This document shows positions 48,849 through 58,600 of a DNA stretch of 64,000 nucleotides, piece after piece. Location of the stretch: assembly GCF_013002705.1 (NCBI RefSeq), contig NZ_JABEND010000007.1:146575-210574 (forward strand), read 5' to 3'. A program made the translations under genes and the position numbers. Each line of letters begins with the position of its first letter. The first letter of the stretch is position 1. The stretch comes from Nakamurella aerolata. GTDB taxonomy: Bacteria > Actinomycetota > Actinomycetes > Mycobacteriales > Nakamurellaceae. The notes below the pieces were generated by a model. It saw nothing but the letters and a program-made list of their open reading frames with translations, had not been told where the DNA came from and made no database searches.

Positions 48849-49994
48849 ATGAAGACCCAGCGACTGTTCACGAAGATGACCGGGCCGAAGATGCCCGGGC
48901 GGAAGATGACGGGGCGCACCGCCGGCCTGGTCGCCGTCGGCGTGGCGGCGGCGCTCGCGCTGACCGCTTGCGGTGGCAGTGATCCGACCCAGACCAGCTC
49001 CCCGTCCGCCGACGGCGGCACCACCGATGCCGGCGCCGCGGCCGGTGGCGACGCCGCGGGCTCAGCTGCCGGCGCCGCCGACTCCGGCGCAGCGGGCTCG
49101 GGCGCAGCGGGTTCCGGTGCTGCCGGTTCTGGTGCCGCGGGTTCCGGTGCCGCGGGTTCCGGTGCCGCGGGCTCGGGCGCCAACACCGCCACCGGCGGCC
49201 AGGTGGTGATCGGCTCCGCCAACTTCCCCGAGTCGCAGCTGCTGGCCACCATCTACTCGAAGGCGTTGCAGGCCAAGGGCGTCGACGTGTCGACCAAGCT
49301 CAACATCGGCAGCCGCGAGATCTACCTGAACGCCCTCGAGAAGGGCGACATCAACATGATCCCCGAGTACACCGGCGGCCTGCTGAACTGGTACGACAAA
49401 GAAAGCAAGGCCACCGCCCCCGAAGAGGTGTACCAGGGTGTGCAGTCGTCGCTGCCCAACGGCTTCACGCTGCTGAAAATGAGCAAGGCCGAGGACAAGG
49501 ACTCGGTGACGGTCACCAAAGAGACCGCCGACAAGTGGCAGCTGAAGACCATCAGCGACCTGTCCGGTCACGCCGGCGAGATGGTGCTGGCCGGGCCGCC
49601 GGAGTGGCAGACCCGCCCGGACGGGGTACCAGGGTTGAAGAGCGTCTACGGACTCACCTTCAAGACGTTCAAGCCGTTCTCCGCGGACGCGTCGCCGGTC
49701 AAGCTGCTCACCAGCAACGTGGCCCAGGCCGCGAACGTGTTCACCACCGACCCGGCCTTCGACCAGGCGCCGATTGTGGCGCTGGAGGACGACAAGCAGA
49801 TGTTCGCGGCCCAGAACGTGGTGCCGCTGATCTCCGAGAAGGTCGCCACCGACCAGGTGCGCAGCACACTGGACGCGGTGTCCGACGCGCTCACCACCGA
49901 CGATCTGGTGCAGCTGAACTCGGCGGTGAGCGTCGACAAGAAGCCGGTTGACCAGGTGGCCGGTGACTGGGTGAAGTCCAAGAATCTGGGCTGA
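48849..49994 (+). CDS. opuCC: Osmoprotectant-binding lipoprotein
   Basis: A 381-residue substrate-binding lipoprotein (OpuAC/ProX type). The basic leader and hydrophobic segment end in lipobox LALTACGGS. A linker containing six GAAGS-type repeats (15-bp DNA repeats, 49086-49175) tethers the binding domain. The domain starts VVIGSANFPESQLLATIYSK and contains GSREIYLNALEKGDINMIPE and YTGGLLNWYDKESKATAPEE. TAGGAG precedes ATG 48849 by five bases. Aromatic cage residues are not fully traceable by eye, so choline, betaine and carnitine cannot be told apart. Confidence 0.94.
   Translation: MKTQRLFTKMTGPKMPGRKMTGRTAGLVAVGVAAALALTACGGSDPTQTSSPSADGGTTDAGAAAGGDAAGSAAGAADSGAAGSGAAGSGAAGSGAAGSGAAGSGAAGSGANTATGGQVVIGSANFPESQLLATIYSKALQAKGVDVSTKLNIGSREIYLNALEKGDINMIPEYTGGLLNWYDKESKATAPEEVYQGVQSSLPNGFTLLKMSKAEDKDSVTVTKETADKWQLKTISDLSGHAGEMVLAGPPEWQTRPDGVPGLKSVYGLTFKTFKPFSADASPVKLLTSNVAQAANVFTTDPAFDQAPIVALEDDKQMFAAQNVVPLISEKVATDQVRSTLDAVSDALTTDDLVQLNSAVSVDKKPVDQVAGDWVKSKNLG
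49086..49175. repeat. Coding tandem array, 6 x 15 bp, in opuCC linker
   Basis: Six 15-bp units of the GGCGCAGCGGGCTCG type encode the GAAGS linker repeats. Copy number is likely to vary between strains. Confidence 0.85.
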
Positions 49995-50020
49995 GTATCC
50001 AGCAGGTCTGAACCGCACAC

Positions 50021-50050
50021 GGCGGCGCCGCGATTCTTCGCGGCGCCGCC
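50021..50050 (+). terminator. Terminator of the opuC operon
   Basis: GGCGGCGCCGCGA and TCGCGGCGCCGCC form a perfect 13-bp stem with loop TTCT, 27 bp after the opuCC stop. It is followed by TCTGCGTTG, a weak U-tract. Confidence 0.8.
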
Positions 50051-50163
50051 TCTGCGTTGCGCACGGGCCGCTGTTGGCCGGGCGCCATCGGCGCTTGTCC
50101 GGCCGTTCGGGTGCGGCCGTTCCCGCTGCGGCGCGCCGGCCATGACGGGTGAAAGTCCGTGGC

Positions 50164-50652
50164 TCAGCCTGCGATCGGCGCGAAGACGGCGCCGGCCAGC
50201 CTGGCCAGGTCGGCCGGCGCCAGCTCCATCTGCAGCCCGCGGCGGCCGGCGCTGACACAGACCGTCGGCTGGGGCTGTGCCGATGCGTCGATCACGGTGC
50301 GCAGCCGTTTGCGTTGTCCCAGCGGGGAAATGCCGCCGGCCACATAGCCGGACGAACGTTCGGCATCGGCGATGTCGGCCATCACCGCCTTCTTGCCGCC
50401 GAAGGCGGCCGCGAGCGCCTTCAGGTCGAGCGTGCTCGCCACCGGCACCACCCCGACGACAAGCTCACCGTCGAGTCTGGCCAGCAAGGTCTTGAACACC
50501 TGCTCGGGGTCGCGACCCAGTGCCGCGACCGCCTCGTCACCGAAGTGGGTGTTCTCGGGGTCGTGCTGGTACAGCAACAACGTGTGTGCGACCTTCGCGG
50601 CCAGCAGCACCGCCACCGCCGGGGTGGAAGCCGCGGATTTGGCTTTGGCCAT
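50164..50652 (-). CDS. ybaK: Cys-tRNA(Pro)/Cys-tRNA(Cys) deacylase YbaK
   Basis: A 162-residue trans-editing deacylase of the YbaK/EbsC family, removing cysteine from mischarged tRNA-Pro. Family marks are STPAVAVLLAAKVAHTLLLY, HFGDEAVAALGRDPEQVFKT, VPVASTLDLKALAAAFGGKK (with the substrate-binding Lys) and GYVAGGISPLGQRKRLRTVI. The ending ISAGRRGLQMEL-like SAGRRGLQMELAPADL is typical. The start is ATG 50652. It stands alone between opuC and a GlxA-like regulator. Confidence 0.94.
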   Translation of the reverse strand: MAKAKSAASTPAVAVLLAAKVAHTLLLYQHDPENTHFGDEAVAALGRDPEQVFKTLLARLDGELVVGVVPVASTLDLKALAAAFGGKKAVMADIADAERSSGYVAGGISPLGQRKRLRTVIDASAQPQPTVCVSAGRRGLQMELAPADLARLAGAVFAPIAG

Positions 50653-50741
50653 GCCGGTCAGCCTCTCACGGCGGACGCAGCCGCCGGCCGTCGGCGGACC
50701 GGTGCCGTCGGCGGGCGGGTGGGGTGAGGGGGCCGCTGCGG

Positions 50742-51710
50742 TCAGCTGGCCGTTGACATGGCGCTGGAGAAGGTGCGCCGGTACTCGGCCGGCGCCACCC
50801 CGACCTGCCTGGTGAAGTGGTGCCGAAGCCCCGCAGCGGTACCGAATCCACTGTGGCCGGCCACCTGCTCGATGCTCAGCGCGGTGTCCTCCAGCAACGT
50901 ACGGGCTCGCGAGATGCGCTGCGCGGCAATCCATTTCGCCGGCGACATACCCGTCTCGGCGACGAACCGCCGGGCAAAGGTGCGGTCCGACATGGCCGCG
51001 CGCCGTGCCAGCGAGCGCACCGAGTGCTCATCGGCCAGGTGCTCGATGAGGTACTCCAGCAGTTCGGCGAGGGAATCGCCTGTGCACTGCGGCACCGGCT
51101 GCTCGATGTATTGCCGCTGCCCACCGTCGCGCTGCGGCGGCACCACCATCCGTCTGGCGATCTTGGTGGCCACCGCAGAGCCGAGCTCGCGGCGCACCAG
51201 ATGCAGACAGGCATCGATGCCGGCCGCGGTACCGGCACTGGTGATCAGGTCACCGTCGTCAACGTAGAGCACACCGGAGTCCACCTTGGCCAGCGGGAAT
51301 CGCTTGGCCAGTTCGTCGGTGTGCATCCAGTGGGTGGTGCACGGACGTCCGTCCAGCAACCCGGCCTCGCCCAGCAGGAAGGCACCGCTGCACACCGACA
51401 GCACGGTCGCACCGGCGGCGTGCGCTGCCCTGATGGCATCAAGCAACTCCGGCGGTTGCGGCCGGCTGGTGTCGCAGGCCGGCAGCGCGACCAGATCGAC
51501 GCCGAGCAGGCCGTCAAGGCCGTGGGGCGCCCGGAGCCGCAGACCGGTGCCGAAGTCGACGGTCCGGTCCGGCTCCGCCGAGCACACCCTGAAGTCGACA
51601 GCAGGCACACCCTCGTCCGACCGGTCGATGCCGAACACCTCGTGAATCAGCCCGAACTCGAACGGCGCGCACCGTTGTGGGACAACAGCTGCGACGGTGC
51701 GAAGTGCCAT
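50742..51710 (-). CDS. GlxA-type transcriptional regulator (DJ-1/PfpI plus AraC HTH)
   Basis: A 322-residue regulator. The N-terminal class I glutamine-amidotransferase-like domain (about 5-180) has VCSGAFLLGEAGLLDGRPCT with the nucleophile-elbow Cys. The C-terminal AraC HTH (about 220-318) contains LARRAAMSDRTFARRFVAET, then SIEQVAGHSGFGTAAGLRHH. Members include FtrA and GlxA. ATG 51710 (MALRTVAAVV) is chosen over upstream ATGs 51719 and 51722 by family alignment; no clear ribosome-binding site is seen. The target is unknown. The divergent small gene at 51805 may be under its control. Confidence 0.9.
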   Translation of the reverse strand: MALRTVAAVVPQRCAPFEFGLIHEVFGIDRSDEGVPAVDFRVCSAEPDRTVDFGTGLRLRAPHGLDGLLGVDLVALPACDTSRPQPPELLDAIRAAHAAGATVLSVCSGAFLLGEAGLLDGRPCTTHWMHTDELAKRFPLAKVDSGVLYVDDGDLITSAGTAAGIDACLHLVRRELGSAVATKIARRMVVPPQRDGGQRQYIEQPVPQCTGDSLAELLEYLIEHLADEHSVRSLARRAAMSDRTFARRFVAETGMSPAKWIAAQRISRARTLLEDTALSIEQVAGHSGFGTAAGLRHHFTRQVGVAPAEYRRTFSSAMSTAS

Positions 51711-51804
51711 GATCCGCATCATGCCAGCCGAATGGCAGAAAATCGACGAACCAGGTCAGCTATGCCACTGGTGGCAGCTTTTCGTGGATAGCACAGTTAC
51801 TGCC

Positions 51805-52056
51805 ATGACCAGGCATCAGAGCTTCGGGCTCCCGTTGTTGTTTCCCGTCCCTGACGGATCCGTCGACCGGGACCTTGCCAGGCTGGACGCCGATCTCGCC
51901 GCGGTCGCGGCGCGCCGGCCCCCGGGCAACCCTGATGGCAGCGCACCGCGACTCCGCGTCCCGCGCCGGGTTGGGCACTGGCTCGCCCGGCTGCGTCGCA
52001 CCTTCGCCAGGATCGGCGACAGCGCCACCTTCCGCACTCTGGCCCAAGGTCGCTGA
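51805..52056 (+). CDS. Small hypothetical protein, divergent from the GlxA-like regulator
   Basis: An 83-residue basic protein (begins MTRHQSFGLPLLFPVPDGSV) with a helical middle and Arg-rich end (VGHWLARLRRTFARIGDSAT). I do not recognise it. Third codon positions are mostly G or C, as in real genes here. No ribosome-binding site is seen, so ATG 51805 would be leaderless or the start is wrong. It could be a regulator-linked small gene or a chance frame. Confidence 0.4.
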   Translation: MTRHQSFGLPLLFPVPDGSVDRDLARLDADLAAVAARRPPGNPDGSAPRLRVPRRVGHWLARLRRTFARIGDSATFRTLAQGR

Positions 52057-52207
52057 TCGAGCGCGGTGCGCTCACCGCGAGTACGGCGGGCAGCGGCGTC
52101 GGCCGTCTGCTCCACCTCGGGCTTCGCCGGTAAGGACGCCGCCAATCCCAGGGACGACTGTCCGGGCGCCCGAGATTCCCGCCGGCACGACCGACATTGC
52201 CGCTGGC

Positions 52208-52996
52208 TCAACCGGTTTCAGCGCTGACCCGCTCGATCAGCCGCGCGGAATCGTTGGCAACGTTGCCGACGTCCGCGCCCACCGGCCGGAACTCGAGCTG
52301 CGCGACCAATTCCGGGTCCGGCGGCGCCAGCAACGGCAGCACCTGCTCGCCACCGACAGCAGGGTCGAGCCACAGTGCCCATTCCGATGCCGGTAGTACC
52401 AACGGCATCCGGTCGTGAATGCCGGCCATCTCACCCACCGCAGCGGTGGTGATGATGGTGTTCGACACCACCGCCGCACCGTCCGGCGAGCGCCAGAACT
52501 CCCACAGCCCGGCGAACGCCAACACACTGCCGTCCTTCGGGGTGATGTAGAACGGCTGCTTACCGGCGCGGCCGCGACTCTTGCCGGTGGCCGGGGCCGT
52601 ATCCAGCTTCTGCCATTCGTAGAAGCCGCTGGCCGGTACCAGACACCGGCGACGCTCGAACGCCCGCTTGAACGCCGGCTTGGCCGGGACAGAATCGGCC
52701 CTGGCGTTGAACATCCGACTGCCCACCGAGACGTCCTTGGCCCAGGACGGCACCAGCCCCCACCTGGCCTGCGCGACAAACCTGCCCGCCGGTTGCGCCG
52801 GGCGATCGTCGGTGGCCGGCCGGTGCGGGCGGCTGCGGACAATCGCAACCGCATCGGTGGGAGCAATGTTGTACCGCGGCCGGGGCGCGTCGCCGCCGTA
52901 CAGCCCGCTGCCGGCCGGACTCACCGGATCCGGCTCGGCCTCGAACACGCCGTACAGCGTCTCCGGGTCAACGGTGGTGGCATAGCGTCCGCACAT
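52208..52996 (-). CDS. SRAP-domain protein (HMCES/YedK family)
   Basis: A 262-residue SRAP protein that forms a thiazolidine cross-link with abasic sites in single-stranded DNA. Cys2 of MCGRYATTVD is the catalytic residue. Other conserved parts are RPRYNIAPTDAVAIVR, ARWGLVPSWAKDVSVGSRMF, NARADSVPAKPAFKRAFERR, RCLVPASGFYEWQK with active Glu, and the HDRMPLVLPASEWALWL His. A Lys/Arg-rich insert (ATGKSRGRAGKQ) precedes the strand that follows. The start is ATG 52996. It neighbours aroA divergently, as mycobacterial Rv3226c does from memory. Confidence 0.95.
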   Translation of the reverse strand: MCGRYATTVDPETLYGVFEAEPDPVSPAGSGLYGGDAPRPRYNIAPTDAVAIVRSRPHRPATDDRPAQPAGRFVAQARWGLVPSWAKDVSVGSRMFNARADSVPAKPAFKRAFERRRCLVPASGFYEWQKLDTAPATGKSRGRAGKQPFYITPKDGSVLAFAGLWEFWRSPDGAAVVSNTIITTAAVGEMAGIHDRMPLVLPASEWALWLDPAVGGEQVLPLLAPPDPELVAQLEFRPVGADVGNVANDSARLIERVSAETG

Positions 52997-53087
52997 GCCT
53001 CCATGATCACCCCCGCCACCGACGGCCGGCAGGCAATCCGGCAGGCAACCCGGCGGGCACATCGGGCGGGCGATCCGTAATGAGATT

Positions 53088-54401
53088 ATGGAGCGTATGA
53101 GCTCTTCGCTGACCGCAGCGGCCGCCCTGCGGGACTGGCCGGCGCCGGTGGCTGCCGGGGCGGTCAACGGCACGGTCTCGGTGCCGGGGTCCAAGTCGCT
53201 GAGCAACCGCGCGCTGATCCTGGCGGCGCAGGCGACAGCGCCGTCGGTGCTCGAAGGCGTGCTGCGCAGCCGTGACTCGGCGCTGATGGCCGCCGGGCTG
53301 CGGGCGCTCGGTGTTCCGGTGGACGATTCCGGTCCGGATTGGGCGGTGACCCCGGCACCCTTGCGCGGGCCGGCCCAGATCGACACCGGTCTGGCGGGCA
53401 CCGTCATGCGCTTCCTGCCGCCGCTGGCGGCCACCGCCGACGGCGCCGTCACCGTCGACGGCGACCCGGCAGCCCGCAAGCGGCCGATGGGCGAGATCCT
53501 GCGCGCCCTGCGCGTGCTGGGAGTCGAGATCGACGGCAGCGGGTTACCGTTCACCTTGCAGGGCAAGGGATTCGTCACCGGTGGCAGCGTCACCATCGAC
53601 GCATCGGCGTCGTCCCAGTTCGTGTCGGGGCTGCTGCTGGCGGCACCCAGCTTTCGGCGCGGGCTGACCGTGCAGCACGACGGCACGCCGGTGCCGTCGC
53701 TACCGCATATCGAGATGACGGTGCAGGCGCTGCGTTCGGTGGGGGTGCAGGTCGACGATTCCGACCCCAATACCTGGACGGTGGTGCCCGGTCCCGTTGA
53801 CCCGTGGACGCAGCCGATCGAGACCGACCTGTCCAACGCCACCCCGTTCCTGGCGGCGGCGCTGGTGATCGGCGGCACGGTGCGGATCCCGCGCTGGCCC
53901 GAGCACACCACCCAACCGGGCGCGGCCTTCGCCGACCTGGCCGCCGACCTGGGCGCCGACGTCACGCTGCGGAACGGCACGCTGAGCGTCACCGGGCCGG
54001 ACCGATTGCCCGGCATGGACATCGACGCCCACGACTTCTCCGAACTGGCGCCGACGCTGGCGGCCGTCGCCGCCTTGGCGGACGGGCCGAGCCACCTGCG
54101 CGGCATCGGGCACATCCGCGGGCACGAGACCGATCGGTTGGCTGCGCTGGTGGACAACATCACCGGCCTCGGCGGCGATGCCGACGCCGACGCGGACGCG
54201 CTGCACATCCGTCCGGCACGGCTGTACGGCGGAACGTGGCGGGCGTTCGCCGACCACCGGATGGCCACCGCCGGAGCAATTATCGGGTTGCGGGTCGCCG
54301 GCGTTGTGGTGGACGACATCGACTGCACCGCAAAGACTCTCCCCGGTTTCGCTGCGATGTGGGCCGACCTGCTCGGTGATCGGGACGGGAGCGGGAGCTG
54401 A
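53088..54401 (+). CDS. aroA: 3-phosphoshikimate 1-carboxyvinyltransferase (EPSP synthase)
   Basis: The sixth step of the shikimate pathway. It has 437 residues from ATG 53088, or 434 from ATG 53097. Motifs are VPGSKSLSNRALILAAQATA (phosphate-binding Lys, Ser, Arg), TGLAGTVMRFLPPLAA, VDGDPAARKRPMGEILRAL, DASASSQFVSGLLLAAPSFR, and the C-terminal IGHIRGHETDRLAALVDNI and FADHRMATAGAIIGLRVAG. The second ATG has GGAG three bases upstream; the first could be leaderless with TAATGA as -10. The stop nearly touches rsgA. Confidence 0.97.
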   Translation: MERMSSSLTAAAALRDWPAPVAAGAVNGTVSVPGSKSLSNRALILAAQATAPSVLEGVLRSRDSALMAAGLRALGVPVDDSGPDWAVTPAPLRGPAQIDTGLAGTVMRFLPPLAATADGAVTVDGDPAARKRPMGEILRALRVLGVEIDGSGLPFTLQGKGFVTGGSVTIDASASSQFVSGLLLAAPSFRRGLTVQHDGTPVPSLPHIEMTVQALRSVGVQVDDSDPNTWTVVPGPVDPWTQPIETDLSNATPFLAAALVIGGTVRIPRWPEHTTQPGAAFADLAADLGADVTLRNGTLSVTGPDRLPGMDIDAHDFSELAPTLAAVAALADGPSHLRGIGHIRGHETDRLAALVDNITGLGGDADADADALHIRPARLYGGTWRAFADHRMATAGAIIGLRVAGVVVDDIDCTAKTLPGFAAMWADLLGDRDGSGS

Positions 54402-54439
54402 GCCGGCTCGCCGATCAGTGGGACAACGACGACGTCCGG

Positions 54440-55483
54440 GTGCGGCCGTCGAAGCGGTCGCGCCCGCGGTCGAAGATCAGGCCGCGGCACAGCGAGGCGG
54501 CCACCGGCTTCGTGGTGGCGGTGAACCGGGGGCGCTACCAGTGCCTGGTCGACGAGGACGGGCCGGACGAACGCATGGTCACCGCAATGCGGGCGCGCGA
54601 GCTGGGACGCAGGGCCATCGCGGTCGGTGATCGGGTCGAGCTGGTCGGCGACACCTCAGGCGACAAGGACACCCTCGCCAGGGTGGTAAGGATCAACAAG
54701 CGCCGCAGCGAACTCCGGCGCAGTGCCGACGACGCCGTCGATACCGTCTCAGGAACCGGCGACGGTCCCGACCCGGCCGCATCCGGCGCCGAAAAGGTGT
54801 TGGTGGCCAACGCGGATCTGTTGGTGATCGTCACCGCCGCGGCGGACCCCCCGCCCCGTACCGGGTTCATCGACCGCTGTCTGGTCGCCGCGTACGCCGG
54901 CGGCCTGCAGGCGGTGCTGGTGGTGACCAAGGCCGATCTGGCCGACCCGTCGGACCTGGTCGCGGCCTACCGGGATCTCACCGTTGCGGTGGTGGTCTCC
55001 CGTCGCGAGCGCTCCGCGGGCAAGGCGCTGGCCGACGGTGCGGTCGCCGAGCTGCGAGAGCTGTTGCGCGGCAAGGTTTCCGTCTTGGTCGGCCACTCCG
55101 GAGTTGGCAAGTCGACACTGGTCAACGCTCTGGTGCCGGACGCCGACCGGGCCACGGCGACGGTGAGCGGCGTCGGCAAGGGGCGGCACACCTCCACTAA
55201 TGCGGTCGCGTTACGACTTCCCGCGCGCCGCAAGCGATCTCGCGGCGACGGTTGGGTGGTGGACACCCCCGGCGTGCGCTCGTTCGGGCTGGCACATGTC
55301 ACCAATGACGATGTGCTCTCCGCCTTCGACGATCTCGCACCGGGCGCCGCGCAGTGCCCACCAGGCTGCGACCATCTCGGGCCGGCCTGTGCACTGGACG
55401 GTTACGTGGCAACCGGGCACTCCTCGCCCGAGCGGCTGGCCTCGTTCCGCCGGCTGCTGCTCAGTCGAACCGGTACCGGTTGA
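54440..55483 (+). CDS. rsgA: Ribosome small-subunit GTPase RsgA
   Basis: A circularly permuted GTPase involved in late 30S assembly. It has 347 residues from GTG 54440. An OB domain comes first (GFVVAVNRGRYQCLVDEDGP), then permuted GTPase motifs: VTKADL (G4), VLVGHSGVGKSTLVNAL (G1), TSTNAVALRL (G2) and VVDTPGVRSFGL (G3). The zinc motif CPPGCDHLGPACALDGYVAT follows. The 14 codons upstream read in frame as SRLADQWDNDDVRVR before RPSKRSRPRS, which resembles the N-terminus of mycobacterial homologues. The only candidate start there is CTG 54398, overlapping the aroA stop. GTG 54440 is the conservative choice. Confidence 0.93.
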   Translation: MRPSKRSRPRSKIRPRHSEAATGFVVAVNRGRYQCLVDEDGPDERMVTAMRARELGRRAIAVGDRVELVGDTSGDKDTLARVVRINKRRSELRRSADDAVDTVSGTGDGPDPAASGAEKVLVANADLLVIVTAAADPPPRTGFIDRCLVAAYAGGLQAVLVVTKADLADPSDLVAAYRDLTVAVVVSRRERSAGKALADGAVAELRELLRGKVSVLVGHSGVGKSTLVNALVPDADRATATVSGVGKGRHTSTNAVALRLPARRKRSRGDGWVVDTPGVRSFGLAHVTNDDVLSAFDDLAPGAAQCPPGCDHLGPACALDGYVATGHSSPERLASFRRLLLSRTGTG

Positions 55484-55537
55484 TCGAACGAGTTGCCGGG
55501 GACGAGCGTTGTCGCGGCGCCCGGGGCGATCCAGCCG

Positions 55538-55576
55538 TGTGGATGAACTTGTCCACACCAGGCAAATCCATCCACA
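55538..55576. promoter_or_regulatory. Cluster of three DnaA-box-like 9-mers
   Basis: TGTGGATGA (55538-55546, reverse of TCATCCACA), TTGTCCACA (55549-55557, the preferred high-GC actinobacterial box) and CCATCCACA (55568-55576) lie within 39 bp. The first two form an inverted pair. They sit in the 144-bp gap between rsgA and the FHA-FtsK gene, and there is no dnaA or dnaN nearby. Confidence 0.55.
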
Positions 55577-55627
55577 ACCGAGAGCAGGGAGCAGACGCCG
55601 AGCTGCGCCCGCGGTCATGATCGCGGC

Positions 55628-58600
55628 ATGGGCGAGTCGTTGGCGGAGTTCGAGATGGCGGTCGGCATTCGCGCCGACGACGCCGGCGGGCCGCGGCAGT
55701 TGCTACTGCGGCTGCAGCACCCGTTGCCGTGGGCTGCGGTCCGGCCCGAGCTCTGCCGGGCCGCCGGCCTGCCGGACGATTCCGTGCTCTACCACGGCGC
55801 CGTCGCGGTCGATGCGCACGCCATGGTCGGACTGCCACCGCTGCTGTCCGGGGTGGAACTGAGCACGGCCCCACGGCTGAATGCGTCCGCGGTGGCTTCC
55901 CCTGTGGTGCTCGACTGCGTCGCCGGTCCGGACGCCGGTGGCAGTGTCGGCGTGCCGGCCGGCGGTGCGGTGACCATCGGCCGGTCGCCGCGCTGTGACC
56001 TGACGATTGCCGACCAGCAGTTGTCCGCGCGGCACGCCGAACTCCGGCTGGGCGAGGCCGGCTCGTGGTGGCGAGATCTTGGCTCCACCAACGGCATTGC
56101 GCTGATGGGCGGCACCGGAGAAGAGCACCGTGCGGAGCACTCTCAAGAGCACCGTGCGGAGCACTCTCAAGAGCACGGTGCGGAGCACTCTCAAGAGCAC
56201 GGTGCGGAGCGCCCTCAAGAGCAGGGACCAGGTGCGGTCGCCGCCGATGGGGGCAGAGTGCCTGCGGCACTCGGGGTTCCGCTACTGGTCGGCGGCAGCG
56301 TGGTGCGCACCGATCTCACCGCAGACCGGCGGCTGCTTCGGCACCCGGACGGTGCCGGACGGTGGGTGCTAGCCCTACCCGCCGCCGGCGGCAACCGGTT
56401 CGAGGTGCGCCTGCCGGACGATCCTGGTCCGCCGCCGGAGCGGCCGCGCCAGCCGATCCCGTTGTTCGCCGCGTTGGCGACGGCTGCCGTCGGGGTGGCC
56501 ATCGCGGTGCTCACCCAGCTCTGGTTCTTCCTGTTGATGGCGGCGCTGGGGCCGGCCACCATGCTGGCCTCCGCGATCGGTGATCGGGTGTCGGGCCGCC
56601 GTCCGCACCGGACGGAGCTCGCCGACCATCGTGCCGCCGCCTCGGCTTTCCGAGCCGCCGTCCTGGCGGCCCGGCAGGCCGACAGCGCCGACGCCTGGGA
56701 GCAGTTCGCCGATCCGCCGCGGCTGCTACGCCGGGCCCGCTCGGGCGCCGTCGGACTGTGGGCGCAGACCGCGGCCGGCGGCAACCCGACGGTGGTCGGC
56801 ATGAGCGTCGGCAGTCGGCCGCTGCGGTGCCCATCCGCCGCCGCCCCGCAGGTGCCCGGCGTGCCGCTGCCAGTGGCCATCCCGCCCAGCGGGGTGCTCG
56901 GCGTGGTCGGCCGCCGGGCCGGGATGCGTTGGCTGCTGGCTCAACTGGTGGGCTTGCGATGTCCGGACGACAGACCACTTCGGGTGTTGTCCGGCCGATC
57001 TGATCTGGCCCCGCTGGCCGACCTGCCGCACTGTCGCGACGGCAACCGCATCGGTGAGATCGCCGGCACCGTCGATGATTTCCTCACTGCGGTCCGTCGG
57101 GCCCTTGCGGACGGGTACGCGACACGGGCCGATCCGCCGCGCTCCCCCGAAGGATTCGCGGGGCACGGCACCGGCCCAGCCCACGGAGCCGGCAGCAGCG
57201 TCGTCGCGGTGATCGACGACGTGCAGCGCTACCGCGAACATCGGGGATTACGGCGGCTGCTGTCGGCGCCCGGTGAACGACTGCTGGTGGTCGCGCTGGC
57301 GGCCGATGCCGCCGCGTTGCCGTCCAGCTGTACCGCGGTGCTCGACCTCGACGCCATGCCCGGTGAGCCGATCGGGGTCAGCCCTGACTACCTCGCCGCA
57401 CTGTGTTCGGCGCTGGCTCCGTTGGCAGCGACAGGCACCCGAGCGTCGGCCACGAGTGGGGCCGGTGGCAGCACTCTGCCGGCTGAGGTCGCGGTGCGGC
57501 CGGTTCCGGCGGACGAGCTGAAGCGTCGCTGGGCCGCCGCGACCGACCCGATCGCCGAACTGGGCGTCACCGCCGATGGCCCGCTGCGGGTGAACCTGCG
57601 CACGGATGGGCCGCACCTGTTGCTGGCGGGGACCACCGGCGCGGGCAAGTCAGAGCTGCTGCAGACCCTGATCGGTTCGCTGGCGGCCGGGCTGCCACCG
57701 GACCGGCTGGCGTTGCTGCTGGTGGATTACAAGGGTGGCGCCGCCTTCGCGCAGTCGGCCAAGCTGCCGCACTGCTGTGGCGTGCTCACCGATCTGGACG
57801 CTGAGCTGGCCCCCCGAGCATTGAGCAGCCTGCGCGCCGAGTTGCGGCGCCGGGAAAAAGTGTTGGCGCAGTGGGGAATCAGCGATCTGTCGGTGCCGCA
57901 GGGTGCGCTGGGAGCCGCATCCCGGAGCGGCGCAACAGCTCGACCAGCGCCGAGGGCGTCGGCAACGGCCGGCACCGCCGACCCGATCACCGCGGCGTCC
58001 GCGTTCGGTCCCGCGGTCGACCCGGAGCTGCCAAACCTTCCGCCGCGGCTGGTGATCGTGGTGGACGAGTTCGCGACGCTGGCCGCAGAACTCCCCGAGT
58101 TCCTCACCGGCCTTGTCGACATCGCCCAACGCGGACGGTCGCTCGGGTTGCATCTGGTGTTGGCGACGCAACGCCCCGCCGGGGTGGTGACGCCGGCGAT
58201 GCTGGCCAACATCGCGCTGCGCATCTGTCTGCGGGTCACCGATCCCGCGGATTCCACTGACATGCTGGGCCATCCGGCTGCTGCCGGCATTCCCGCCGAG
58301 CTACCCGGTCGCGGTTATCTGCGCGGCGCCGGATCGCGGATGACGGCGTTTCAGGCCGCACGGCTCACCACCCCTTCCGCACCTGACTTGCTGGTGTGGC
58401 AACGAGGCCGGCCGGCGCCGGTGCCGGACGGCGCGTCGGCGCTCACCGGGCTGTTGGCAGCCGCCGACCGTGCGGCGGCCGGGCTCCGGCGCCCGGCGCC
58501 GCCGTGGCTGCCGCCGCTGCCGCGCCGGCTGACGCTGGGCGACAGCAGGCAGCTCGGTCTGTTGGATCTGCCTGATCAGCAGTCCCAGTTGGGCTGGCAG

